NCBI GenBank assembly: GCA_013414765.1
Contig: CP058708.1
Span: 4,694,748 to 4,758,747, forward strand
Direction of reading: 5' to 3'
From: Candidatus Accumulibacter cognatus
GTDB taxonomy: Bacteria; Pseudomonadota; Gammaproteobacteria; Burkholderiales; Rhodocyclaceae
DNA: 64,000 nt
In this document: positions 24,375 to 33,085 of the stretch, one piece after another
Position numbering within the stretch: position 1 is the first letter of the stretch
Layout of the letters: every line of letters begins with the position of its first letter
Translations under genes and position numbers: made by a program
Notes under the pieces: generated by a model
What the model saw: only the letters and a program-made list of their open reading frames with translations
What the model was told of the DNA's origin: nothing
The model's database searches: none

Positions 24375-25754
24375 TTACTCTGCTGGTACGTTGAGCGCTT
24401 GCTGTCCTCCAGCAAGAATGTTGATCATTTGTGCGACCGCCCTGATCTGTTTTCCTCCTTGCGTGTGATAAGCCTCGTGGGTGTAATCCTGCCCCCACCA
24501 GTCCCAACATCCCTGAGGATTGAGTGGCAAGGTTCGCGCCTGGATCTGTGGATAAAGGACGATGATGTCATTGGCCTGCGCCCATTCGTTGTAACCCGCA
24601 AACTTGGCGAACAGATTGCCAGAGTGGCTACGCCGCCGGTCCGTCTCACCGCCCTGCAAGCATCCGTGGAACGCGACATGCAGCTTGCACTGCCGACCAT
24701 CCTTGCAGGCCTGCGGGATGAACACATAGCCTTCTCTGGCCATCGAGGCGTTCTGCAGAGCGTTGTAAGGGGTATCCGAGAACCTGCTGAACACCCGCCG
24801 CTGGTCGAATGCCTGTACTGCGCTCTCCGCTACAGGCACACGGGCAGCTTTCAGCGCGGATTCGCCGTAAATGCGTTTCAGAATGGCTCCCGCCAGATCG
24901 ACCTCCTTCAGATCCTTGCAAAGCGCCTGCTTGTCGCTGGGTGGACAGGTCGCGGCGCTGCTCATTCCGACCCCTGCGGTCACCGGACAAATGCAGCCAT
25001 TCTGCTTCTCGCGCTGCCTGGCGACCGCCTCGCAATCGTCGATGAAAGCGTTCTGGTCGTTCGCTGGTGCGGCTGCGGGCGGCAACGTACACTTACCCAC
25101 CACATCGCCGGCTGGCTTGTCGAAACTGTCCCTCACCATCGTATGGCGGGCAGGAAATGTCCGGCTGTAAGCCATGTTGGCCTCTGCCATCCCCCCCTTG
25201 TCGGCATCGGCATAGAAGTGAAAAAGCGAGTCCATCACGCCTTGCGGAACGATAGCGTCATAGGTGCCACTGAACAGATAAACCTTGGCATTCTTCAGGT
25301 TGGCAAGCTTGCTGATGCTCCCTGCTGCCTCCTGTTTCTTTGCCTCAGCAAAAGAGGCATGCGCCACCCGCTCGATCTCGGTCTTGTTTCTCGGCGCCAG
25401 GTCGGTTTTTTTACACCACTTGGGATCCAGACCGATGGCCGTGCATTCGAGCATGACAAACTGGCTGCACCTGGTTACGGCGTCCATGATCGACCCGCGC
25501 GCGCAGTAGTACGGACCACCCGCGACAATACCCGCGCCCATGATGTGTTCTGAGTGTGCCACATGGAACTGGTGAGCCATGAAACCCCCTGAAGAGATCC
25601 CTGACACGGAGATCTGGCCAAGGTCGATCTTGACGCCTTCGGCAACTTCTTCCAGTGCTGGTGCTCCGCTTGCGGAGCAAGCAAAAGCCAGCGAGCAGAC
25701 TGCCAGCCCCTCTCTCAACCACGCTCTGACCGCCTTTCCCTGTTGCCGTGACAT
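24375..25754 (-). CDS. exported poly(3-hydroxybutyrate) depolymerase, alpha/beta hydrolase
   Basis: 459 residues from the ATG at 25754, chosen for its spacing to AAAGGGG; two in-frame ATGs lie 2 and 3 codons further upstream. A signal peptide (~15-32, ACSASGA) is followed by the hydrolase core. The lipase box is GISSGGFMA, Asp is in FSGTYDAIVP and His in VAFHGCLQGG. Ten or more Cys suggest disulfides in the periplasm or outside. Hydrolyses PHB or its oligomers to 3-hydroxybutyrate. Resembles the short-chain-length extracellular depolymerase type rather than intracellular PhaZ. Confidence 0.85.
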   Translation of the reverse strand: MSRQQGKAVRAWLREGLAVCSLAFACSASGAPALEEVAEGVKIDLGQISVSGISSGGFMAHQFHVAHSEHIMGAGIVAGGPYYCARGSIMDAVTRCSQFVMLECTAIGLDPKWCKKTDLAPRNKTEIERVAHASFAEAKKQEAAGSISKLANLKNAKVYLFSGTYDAIVPQGVMDSLFHFYADADKGGMAEANMAYSRTFPARHTMVRDSFDKPAGDVVGKCTLPPAAAPANDQNAFIDDCEAVARQREKQNGCICPVTAGVGMSSAATCPPSDKQALCKDLKEVDLAGAILKRIYGESALKAARVPVAESAVQAFDQRRVFSRFSDTPYNALQNASMAREGYVFIPQACKDGRQCKLHVAFHGCLQGGETDRRRSHSGNLFAKFAGYNEWAQANDIIVLYPQIQARTLPLNPQGCWDWWGQDYTHEAYHTQGGKQIRAVAQMINILAGGQQALNVPAE

Positions 25755-25838
25755 GGTCATCATCCCCTTTCGTCGACACTCATCTAATGGAAAATATGCT
25801 GCAACGCAATATCCAGCATAGTTCAGACAAGTCGAAAG

Positions 25839-26744
25839 TCAACGGGAATCGATGCAGTCCGGATTCCGGTATTTGCCCCAGGCACTCCAGCTGAAAACCA
25901 ACAGTCCCAGCCAGATCAACCCGAAACTGAGCAGCTGCTCGGCCCGCATCGGTTCGCCGAAAAGCCAGATCGCGGTGACGAACTGCAGCGTCGGATTGAT
26001 GTACATCAGCATCCCGATGGTCGCCAGGTCGAGTCGTTGCGCAGCTGCGGCGAAGGCCAGCAGCGGCAGCGCGGTCAGCGCACCGGCAGCGATCAACAGC
26101 CAGGAGGTCGAAAGGTCGTGGCCGGTGAACACCGCATGGCCGTTGCCGGCCTGCCAGAAGGCGTAGAGCGCACAAACCGGCAGCATCACCAGAGTCTCCA
26201 ACCACAGGCCGGAGACGGCATCGACCGGGAGTTGCTTGCGCACCAGTCCGTAGGTACCGAAGGTGCCGGCAAGGAACAGCGATACCCATGGCAGGCCACC
26301 GATGGCGATGATCTCGTTGGTCATTGCCGCCAAAGCCAGGAGTACCGACAGCCACTCCAGCCGATTCAGCCGTTCCTTGAGCACGACCAGGCCGAGCAGG
26401 ACATTGACCAGTGGCGTCAGAAAGTACCCGAGGCTGGAAGCCACAACCTGCCGATTGGCGACCGCCCACAGGAAAACCAGCCAGTTGCTGCCGATCAGCA
26501 GCGCCGCGACCATCAGCATCAACAACTGCCGCCAGTTCCGGAAGACCTCGGCGACCTTGTGCCATTGCCTGCGCAGTGTCAGCAGCAGGCCGACAAATAC
26601 GCAGGCCCATACGGCGCGGTTGCTCAACACATCCATCGGAGGAACATGCGCGAGCTGGTGGAAGAACAGCGGAAAGAATCCCCAGATGCCATAGGCGAGC
26701 AGGCCGCAGGCGATGCCGATCAGGAGGTTGCGCTGGGGATACAC
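25839..26744 (-). CDS. rarD: RarD protein, EamA-family transporter
   Basis: 301 residues with about ten membrane segments in two EamA repeats (GIACGLLAYGIWGFFPLFFH at the start). Conserved RarD motifs include RNWRQLLML and GYFLTPLVNVLLG. RarD-type proteins are permeases of uncertain substrate (named from chloramphenicol sensitivity). The upstream DUF599 gene ends 4 bases before its start, so they are co-transcribed. Confidence 0.93.
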   Translation of the reverse strand: MYPQRNLLIGIACGLLAYGIWGFFPLFFHQLAHVPPMDVLSNRAVWACVFVGLLLTLRRQWHKVAEVFRNWRQLLMLMVAALLIGSNWLVFLWAVANRQVVASSLGYFLTPLVNVLLGLVVLKERLNRLEWLSVLLALAAMTNEIIAIGGLPWVSLFLAGTFGTYGLVRKQLPVDAVSGLWLETLVMLPVCALYAFWQAGNGHAVFTGHDLSTSWLLIAAGALTALPLLAFAAAAQRLDLATIGMLMYINPTLQFVTAIWLFGEPMRAEQLLSFGLIWLGLLVFSWSAWGKYRNPDCIDSR

Positions 26745-26748
26745 CTGT

Positions 26749-27444
26749 TCAGGGTTGCCGACGCAGAATGCCGAGTGCTGCCGAGCGGTAGTCGCGCCGG
26801 TAGAGCACCAGCAAAATCAGCACCGCGAGAATGCTGAGCAACAGTGGACTGAGCAGCCAGCCCGAGGCCGCGAGGCCGAAATAATAGGCACGGATACCGC
26901 GATTGAAGTCGTCTCCGGCAAGATTGTTGGCACCAGCCAGGCGGCGCGCATAGCCTTCGATACCGGCATCCCCGCGCTCACCGAGCGGCGCCGCCCCAAC
27001 CAGGATCGACAGCAGGTTGAACTGCCGCAGCGACCAGGTGAATTTGAAGTAGGCGTAGACGAAACTCGCCAGAACCAGCATCAGCTTGATCTCCAGAAGT
27101 TCCCGGTTGCCCGCGCCGGACAAGGCCAGGTCGCTGGTGAAGTTCAGCAGCTTGTCGGCAGCGCCAAGTGCGGCGACCAGGCCGGCGATGATATAGATGG
27201 TGGTATTGGCGTAGAAAGTGACACTGTTCACCAGATTGCCGATCAGTGTCGAGTCGGTGACCCGCACCTCGCGGGCCAGCATCCGGTAAGCCCATTCCAG
27301 CCGGAACTCGCGGGTGCTGTTGATCAGCCCCCCAGATGCCCAGCGGCTATGCTCGGAAAACCAGCCGTAACCAGCCCAGCAGGTGAAAAAAGCGAAAAGC
27401 GCCAGCCAGTCGACAATCGCCAGATGGTGGAGTGCACCAGACAC
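26749..27444 (-). CDS. DUF599 membrane protein
   Basis: 231 residues with four to five predicted membrane helices (near the N-terminus, ~75-95, ~120-140 and ~190-215). Typical DUF599 features: aromatic-rich first helix, KFTWSLRQFNLLSILVGAAP, and the NRGIRAYYFGLA segment. Inner membrane, function unknown. One base downstream of the di-haem peroxidase gene, suggesting an operon of peroxidase, DUF599 and rarD. Confidence 0.85.
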   Translation of the reverse strand: MSGALHHLAIVDWLALFAFFTCWAGYGWFSEHSRWASGGLINSTREFRLEWAYRMLAREVRVTDSTLIGNLVNSVTFYANTTIYIIAGLVAALGAADKLLNFTSDLALSGAGNRELLEIKLMLVLASFVYAYFKFTWSLRQFNLLSILVGAAPLGERGDAGIEGYARRLAGANNLAGDDFNRGIRAYYFGLAASGWLLSPLLLSILAVLILLVLYRRDYRSAALGILRRQP

Positions 27445-27445
27445 C

Positions 27446-28450
27446 TTACGGCAGCGCCGGTGGTTCGAAGTGTTCCTCGCTGGTCAGCGTATGGAGGAAG
27501 GCGACGAGTTGTCGGATCTCCTGGTCGGAAAGTTTGCGGTCAACCAGCAGCGTACTCTTGTTGGCATCCGCCTTGCCGCCTGAGGCCATATAACGCACGG
27601 CCTGCTCCAGACTGGCGACGCTTCCGTCGTGGAAGTAAGGGCCGGAAATTCCAACCGAACGCAGCGTTGGCGTCTTGAATGCCGACCGGTCTTGCAGGTC
27701 CTTGGTCACCGCGTAGCGGCCAGGGTCGGGATTGGCCTTGTCGGCCTCGAGTCCGATGTTGTAGAACCGGCTGTCGCTGTAGAGGGGCGGCTGGTGGCAG
27801 ATGGCACAACCCGCCTTGCCGACGAAAAGGTCATGACCGGCCTGCGCATCGGCCGAGACGGCCGTCCGGTCGCCGGCAGCATGACGGTCCCAGGGCGCCT
27901 CGCCGCTATTGAGCGTACGCAGGAAAGCGGCCAGCGCCTTGACAATGTTGTCGGCGTCCGGCGCACTGCCGAAGACTTTCCTGAACTCGACCTGATAGCC
28001 GGGTATCGCAGCGATTACCGCAGCGGCTTTGGCCGGTTCGGCACCGATTTGTGCCTTCCAGGCGGCAGTGACCTGACCTTCGAGGGTCTTGGCACGGCCA
28101 TCCCAGTACCAGCTGGTGTAGTAGCCGGTGTTGTATACACTGGGCGTATGGCGAGTATTCATGCCGCCGCCGACCTTGCGTGACAACGGCAGCGCGTCAG
28201 TCCAGCCGAGATGGCGGTAGTGGCAGCCCTGGCAGGCCATGCTGCCGTCACCCGAGAGACGCGGATCGAAGAAAAGTTTCTTGCCGAGCGCCGCTTTTTC
28301 CGGCGTCGTCGGGTTGTCAGGCGGGTCGGGGGGAGTCGGCAAAGCCGGGGAACGAGCATAGCCTGCACCGCCCTGCGGCAGTGCGACACAACCGACCAGC
28401 ACGGCGGCGATGGCGGCAGCGAGTAGCCGGTAACAGAATGTCGGTTTCAT
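27446..28450 (-). CDS. di-haem cytochrome c peroxidase/MauG-family lipoprotein
   Basis: 334 residues from ATG 28450 (GAGGAA upstream). The signal sequence ends in a lipobox (VLVGC), so it is probably a lipoprotein. Two c-type haem sites, CQGCH and CAICH, lie in the N- and C-terminal halves, with the family motif FFDPRLSGDGSMACQGCH. Reduces hydrogen peroxide with electrons from c-type cytochromes, or acts as a MauG-like oxidase; the sequence does not separate these. Periplasmic. Confidence 0.9.
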   Translation of the reverse strand: MKPTFCYRLLAAAIAAVLVGCVALPQGGAGYARSPALPTPPDPPDNPTTPEKAALGKKLFFDPRLSGDGSMACQGCHYRHLGWTDALPLSRKVGGGMNTRHTPSVYNTGYYTSWYWDGRAKTLEGQVTAAWKAQIGAEPAKAAAVIAAIPGYQVEFRKVFGSAPDADNIVKALAAFLRTLNSGEAPWDRHAAGDRTAVSADAQAGHDLFVGKAGCAICHQPPLYSDSRFYNIGLEADKANPDPGRYAVTKDLQDRSAFKTPTLRSVGISGPYFHDGSVASLEQAVRYMASGGKADANKSTLLVDRKLSDQEIRQLVAFLHTLTSEEHFEPPALP

Positions 28451-28575
28451 CGGGTTCCTCACGGGTTGGTCATGAAGGCAGGAGATGTCCTGACCGGTGC
28501 ACTTCGAATCTACGGTCGGTGGCGCCAACCAGGACATCTGGACGAGCAGGCGCGCGCGGCGCTTATGGACAGGGA

Positions 28576-29025
28576 TTACTTGCCGGCGGCTTCGCGCTTC
28601 TGGCGTGAGGTCGCCAACAGCGTCGCTTCGCCGTCGATGACCACCTTGTCACCCACGGTGCATACGGTATCGACGACGACCCGCGACTTCTCGGTGATGA
28701 CCTCCTTGACCGTCACCTTGGCATGGACCGTTTCACCCGGACGAACCGGCGCGCGGAAACGCAGGGACTGGCTCATGTAAATCGTGCCAGGTCCAGGTAA
28801 ACGATTGCCCAGCACCGCTGAAATCAGGCTCGCGGACAACATCCCGTGTGCGATGCGGCCGCCAAACATGGTGGTTTTCGCAAAATCTTCATCCATGTGC
28901 ACCGCATTGACGTCCGTCGACACCCCGGCAAACAAAACGAGGTCGGCATCCGTAATGGTCTTGGCGATTTCTGCGCTCATGCCGACGGACAAATCTTCAA
29001 TATCGTAACCGTTCTGGGGATTCAT
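28576..29025 (-). CDS. phaJ: (R)-specific enoyl-CoA hydratase PhaJ-like, MaoC family
   Basis: 149 residues, single hot-dog domain. The hydratase-2 motif with catalytic Asp and His is in GVSTDVNAVHMDEDFA, and FGGRIAHGMLSASLIS follows. Interconverts (R)-3-hydroxyacyl-CoA and enoyl-CoA. With C4 substrate this links PHB to crotonyl-CoA, the substrate of the Ccr encoded 1.3 kb away. The ATG at 29025 has AAAGGA five bases upstream. The short-chain preference is inferred from context. Confidence 0.88.
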   Translation of the reverse strand: MNPQNGYDIEDLSVGMSAEIAKTITDADLVLFAGVSTDVNAVHMDEDFAKTTMFGGRIAHGMLSASLISAVLGNRLPGPGTIYMSQSLRFRAPVRPGETVHAKVTVKEVITEKSRVVVDTVCTVGDKVVIDGEATLLATSRQKREAAGK

Positions 29026-29187
29026 CAAAGTCCTTTCTCGTGATTATCAGCGCGGGTATGGCCGCGCCCAGTAAATACGGCGCTCGCCCTTGCCAGCGCC
29101 AGTTGATATTCTTGGAGTTTCCGGATGCCTTGAAGCTGGTCCATCGCACGGACAGGCATTACCTCCGGATGACGACAAGTATATATC

Positions 29188-30165
29188 CTAAGCCATCATA
29201 ATGACGATTTTGCCCGTAGATTTGCGCGTCACCACTTGATTGAGCGCTTCAACCGCTTGAGCCAGTGGGTAGGTCGCCGAAACATTCGGCTTGATCGCCC
29301 CGTCCAGATACCATTGCATCAGGGTCTGGAAACTCTCGGTCATCACCTGCGGATTCAATTCCGCATAAGCTGGCCAGTTGACGCCAATCACGTCCACATT
29401 CTTGACCAGCAGATGATTGGCGGGAATCTGCGGTACGGCGCCACCCGCGAAACCGATGATCAGGATGCGCCCTTCAAAGGCGATGCTGCGTAGCGAAGCG
29501 TTGAATAACTCACCGCCAACCGGGTCGTAGACCACGTCGGCACCGCGGCCGTCGGTGAGTTCCCTGATCCGCGTCCGCAGGTCCTCGTGGCTGGAATCAA
29601 TGAGATGATCCGCGCCGTGTGCGCTGGCCACCTGCAGCTTTCCCGGGCCGTTGGCCGTGGCGATCACCGTCGCCCCCAATTGCTTGCCAATGGCAACGGC
29701 GGTCAATCCGACACCGCCGGATGCGCCATGCACCACCAGCGTCTCCCCGGCACGCAAGCGTGCCCGATGCCACAAGGCCAGATGCGAGGTACCGAAAACG
29801 ACGGGAAAAGCCGCGCCGTGTTCCCAGGACATCGCCGTCGGCATCGGCACACAGCGCTCGAAGTCCGCAATGACCTGCTCGGCATAGCCGCCATGCGGCG
29901 TCATGGCGATCACCCGATCCCCGATGGCGAATCCGCCAACGCCGGCGCCCAATTCCATCACCTCGCCGGAAACTTCAAAGCCAGGAGTAAACGGGGGGGC
30001 TGGCTGCTTCTGATATTGGCCACGGGTGATCAGGCTATCAGCGAAGTTGACCCCACAGGCACGGACACGGACTCGCACCTGGCCGGGTCCGGGGCGTGGT
30101 TCAGGAACCTCCTCCAGCCGCAACGTGGCCGGACCGGTAAATTCATGGCAGACGATGGCTTGCAT
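29188..30165 (-). CDS. NADPH:quinone oxidoreductase-type MDR protein (zinc-free)
   Basis: 325 residues; MDR superfamily with N-terminal GroES-like domain (FTPGFEVSGEVMELGAGV) and Rossmann domain (VVHGASGGVGLTAVAIGKQLG). The Cys/Glu zinc ligands of alcohol dehydrogenases are absent. Reduces quinones or activated enones with NADPH. It lies between phaJ and the EMC operon but is separated from the latter by a terminator at 30189-30225. A role in enoyl-CoA reduction is possible but not shown. Confidence 0.88.
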   Translation of the reverse strand: MQAIVCHEFTGPATLRLEEVPEPRPGPGQVRVRVRACGVNFADSLITRGQYQKQPAPPFTPGFEVSGEVMELGAGVGGFAIGDRVIAMTPHGGYAEQVIADFERCVPMPTAMSWEHGAAFPVVFGTSHLALWHRARLRAGETLVVHGASGGVGLTAVAIGKQLGATVIATANGPGKLQVASAHGADHLIDSSHEDLRTRIRELTDGRGADVVYDPVGGELFNASLRSIAFEGRILIIGFAGGAVPQIPANHLLVKNVDVIGVNWPAYAELNPQVMTESFQTLMQWYLDGAIKPNVSATYPLAQAVEALNQVVTRKSTGKIVIMMA

Positions 30166-30188
30166 GGCGGAATAATCTCCATCGTGTC

Positions 30189-30225
30189 AAAAAATCCCTT
30201 CTCAATCCATGTGGATGAGAAGGGA
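30189..30225 (-). terminator. terminator of the EMC operon
   Basis: A ten-base stem TCCCTTCTCA / TGAGAAGGGA (30195-30204 with 30216-30225) is followed on the minus strand by a run of six U (A30189-A30194). A second hairpin (CCCCCTC 30237-30243 with GAGGGGG 30254-30260) lies between it and the ccr stop codon. Confidence 0.9.
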
Positions 30226-30293
30226 GTTTTGCATTTCCCCCTCATTGGACAAGGAGGGGGGTTGGGAAACGCCAGGATTTGACCGAGCGCTGC

Positions 30294-32048
30294 TTATTCG
30301 CCGATGATCTTGCGCACCACGTCGGTCATCGAAAGCACGCCGACCGGCTGATCCTTCTCGGTCACCACTAGGCGATGCATGCGCCGGGCCGTCAGCAGAC
30401 TGACCGCATCACTCAACAGCATGTCGGCATCGCAAGTCGCGCAACCTGGGGTCATGACTTCCCTGGCCAGCATCGCGCGCGCCTGATCCGGTGTCCGGCC
30501 CTGCCGCGCCAGCACCATATCGGTCTGCGATACGACGCCGACGGCCATGCCCTGCTCATCCATCACCACCACCGCATGAATTTCCTTGTCCACCATGATC
30601 TTGGCGACGGTGCCGACGGTATCGTCCGGCGTGCAGGAGATGATGCCCCGATGCATCAGATCGCGAACCCTGGTGCCATCGTCTGCAATGGTCAGCGCTT
30701 CGCCCTCGGCAATGCTCGGCAGCGGTACGGACATCGGATAAGGCGCCGGTGTGGTATGGACGTCGCCCTTGGGTAGCGTCGGGTGCACCATCGCAACGGG
30801 TGGCTTGCCACTGGCGCCCTGACCGAACTCGGTGGCGCCGATCAGCACCGACATGTTGCCGTGTGGATGTTTGTTGTCGTGCATCAACTGATGGGCAATC
30901 GGTAACTCCTCGTAAGTGAAGACCCGCGACATGCAGGGATCGAGCAGGCCGCGCAGCGCCAGCTCGTTCATCTGGTTGGCCTGCTCGGTATTGGCAAAAT
31001 GCGAGCCTTGCAGGCGCTTCTGCCGCATCCACAGATAGCGCAGATCAACCGTCGCGTTATAGCCCGTGGTGCCGGCGCAGACGACCACCATGCCGCCGGT
31101 CTCGCAAACGAAGATCGACGTCGGGATGGTCGATTCGCCGGGATGCTCGAAGACGATGTTCGGCGCCCGCTTCTCGCCCAGCACTTCCCAAATCTTCGCG
31201 CCAAAGGAGCGCACGCCCTTCAGCCACTTGGCATAACCGGCATTGTCCTTCCAGTGCGGGAGCATTCCCCAGTGATCGAAGTCATTGCGGTTGATGCAAC
31301 CTTTGGCACCCAGCTTCATGCAATAGTCGAACTTGTCCTCGCCCGAGACCATGGCGACCGACGTTGCACCGACCGCCTTGGCGATCTGGATCGCCATCGA
31401 TCCGAGGCCGCCAGCACCGCCCCAGATCAGCGCGACATCGCCCTTCTTGATCGAGCTGGCACCCCAGCCATGCAGCATCCGCCAGGCGGTGGCCGCAACC
31501 AGCGTATACGCCGCCGACTCCTCCCAGGTCATGTGCCTGGGCTTGGGCATGCACTGCTGGGCCTGCACCCGGGTGAACTGGGCAAAACTGCCATAATTGG
31601 TTTCGTAACCCCAGATTTTGAAGGTCGGCGAGTACATCGGATCGCCACCTTTCTTGACCCACTCGCAATTGCGGCTGTACTGACCGCAATGCATCACCAC
31701 TTCGTCACCGACCTTGACGTTGGTGACATCCTTGCCGACCTTGTAGACGATGCCGGACGCATCGCTGCCGCCAATATGAAAGTCCTCGGGTTCACCGCCC
31801 TTGTTGCGGGCAGCGATGACATTGACGGGAATGCCGAGTGCTGCCCAGACATTGTTGTAGTTGATGCCGGCGGCCATCACATAGACCAACACCTCGTCAT
31901 CAGCGATCGATGGAGTATTGACCACTTCTTGCTGAAACGCTTCGGTGGGTTTGCCAAAGCGGTCCTGGCGGACCAGCCAGGCGTGCATTTTCTCCGGGAC
32001 TTCGCCTAAGGGAGGCTTTTCACCTAATTCATACAATTGTTTGCTCAT
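30294..32048 (-). CDS. ccr: crotonyl-CoA carboxylase/reductase with C-terminal CBS-domain pair
   Basis: 584 residues; ordinary Ccr is about 430. Residues ~1-430 are a standard Ccr: NADPH site [20 protein letters not shown], and family blocks [51 protein letters not shown] and [13 protein letters not shown]. It catalyses NADPH-dependent reductive carboxylation of crotonyl-CoA to ethylmalonyl-CoA, the key EMC step. After a Pro-rich linker two CBS domains follow (~459-510 [20 protein letters not shown] and ~528-584 [20 protein letters not shown]). CBS pairs usually bind adenine nucleotides, so allosteric control by energy charge is inferred. ATG 32048 follows AGGAG. Last gene of the EMC operon, overlapping meaB by 20 bases. 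Confidence 0.95.
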   Translation of the reverse strand: MSKQLYELGEKPPLGEVPEKMHAWLVRQDRFGKPTEAFQQEVVNTPSIADDEVLVYVMAAGINYNNVWAALGIPVNVIAARNKGGEPEDFHIGGSDASGIVYKVGKDVTNVKVGDEVVMHCGQYSRNCEWVKKGGDPMYSPTFKIWGYETNYGSFAQFTRVQAQQCMPKPRHMTWEESAAYTLVAATAWRMLHGWGASSIKKGDVALIWGGAGGLGSMAIQIAKAVGATSVAMVSGEDKFDYCMKLGAKGCINRNDFDHWGMLPHWKDNAGYAKWLKGVRSFGAKIWEVLGEKRAPNIVFEHPGESTIPTSIFVCETGGMVVVCAGTTGYNATVDLRYLWMRQKRLQGSHFANTEQANQMNELALRGLLDPCMSRVFTYEELPIAHQLMHDNKHPHGNMSVLIGATEFGQGASGKPPVAMVHPTLPKGDVHTTPAPYPMSVPLPSIAEGEALTIADDGTRVRDLMHRGIISCTPDDTVGTVAKIMVDKEIHAVVVMDEQGMAVGVVSQTDMVLARQGRTPDQARAMLAREVMTPGCATCDADMLLSDAVSLLTARRMHRLVVTEKDQPVGVLSMTDVVRKIIGE

Positions 32049-33078
32049 CAAGATACTCCTTTGTGGTTAGACTGCTTGGTTGGTTTACCGACAAAAATCT
32101 GGAGAGAATATGCTTTCGCATACGCTCGTATTCTTCGAACTGATTGAATCGATTTTCTCTCAGCCGCTCGCCAATAACGGTTTGGCCGCCAGCCAGCTCC
32201 AGGCCAAAAGTTCCGAATTCCTCTTTCAGCAAGCGCATTACCCAGGCACTCTGATGGCGAATCCGCAGTTTGTCCAGCAAGCCGGCATTGGCGAGAAACT
32301 TGCGGTGCCTGTCAAAATGATCGTGAAACGGTTTGATCCCAGTATTCATCGTCGCACTCACCAGACATACCGGATAATCCCAATTCTCCCGGCGATCCTG
32401 CCGGGACGCACTGCGACCGATTTCGCTGGCCGTCTTGCGTGCCGGGGCACCCAGGTCAGACTTATTGACCGCGAAAATATCCGGAATTTCGATGATCCCC
32501 GACTTCAGATACTGGATGGTATCCCCTGAGGCCGGCTGCGCGACGTAACAGACCGTATCGCCGATTTCGGCAATATCGATCTCGGTCTGGCCGACACCGA
32601 CCGTCTCGATCACGACGATATCGAAACAGGCCAACATCAGCCAACTCATCGGCCAGACCTCGGTAGCCACCCCACCCAACTGGTTGCGATTGGCCAGCGA
32701 GCGGATGAACAGACCTTCGTCGTGCGACGAGTTCTTGATACGGATGCGATCCCCAAGCAGAGCGCCACCACCCAGCTCGGGGCGGCTGGACGGGTCCACC
32801 GCGAGCACCCCGACCGTCCTGCCTGACAAGCGCCACTCGCGAATCATCGCGGCAACGAGCGAGGACTTTCCGGCACCAGGAGGCCCAGTCACCCCGATCA
32901 GGTGACCATCATTCAGCCAGCGCTCGCCGGACAGTAAAGCCAGCAGGCTTGCCGAACGGTTGCGCGCCTCGGCAAGCTTGTTGTCCAGCAGATTCAGGCC
33001 ACTGGCAACCGCCGCCCGCTCTCCGCGCATGATCCGTACCGCCAACTGCTCGGGATCGGGAAGATGGACTGGAGTCAT
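32029..33078 (-). CDS. meaB: MeaB, G-protein chaperone of the B12-dependent mutase
   Basis: 349 residues from ATG 33078; a TTG eight codons earlier is an alternative that overlaps ecm. SIMIBI GTPase of the MeaB/ArgK family: P-loop [41 protein letters not shown] and NKSD. It protects and reactivates adenosylcobalamin mutases. Immediately downstream of ethylmalonyl-CoA mutase, so that mutase is the probable client. Confidence 0.95.
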   Translation of the reverse strand: MTPVHLPDPEQLAVRIMRGERAAVASGLNLLDNKLAEARNRSASLLALLSGERWLNDGHLIGVTGPPGAGKSSLVAAMIREWRLSGRTVGVLAVDPSSRPELGGGALLGDRIRIKNSSHDEGLFIRSLANRNQLGGVATEVWPMSWLMLACFDIVVIETVGVGQTEIDIAEIGDTVCYVAQPASGDTIQYLKSGIIEIPDIFAVNKSDLGAPARKTASEIGRSASRQDRRENWDYPVCLVSATMNTGIKPFHDHFDRHRKFLANAGLLDKLRIRHQSAWVMRLLKEEFGTFGLELAGGQTVIGERLRENRFNQFEEYERMRKHILSRFLSVNQPSSLTTKEYLDEQTIV

Positions 33079-33085
33079 CGATCGG

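Noticed and set aside
30237-30260. CCCCCTC...GAGGGGG hairpin followed by GGGAAACG as a fifth copy of the dispersed repeat
   Set aside because: Only the GGGAAACG module resembles the tail of copies B and C; the GAAAGTC head is missing, so it is better read as part of the ccr 3' hairpins.
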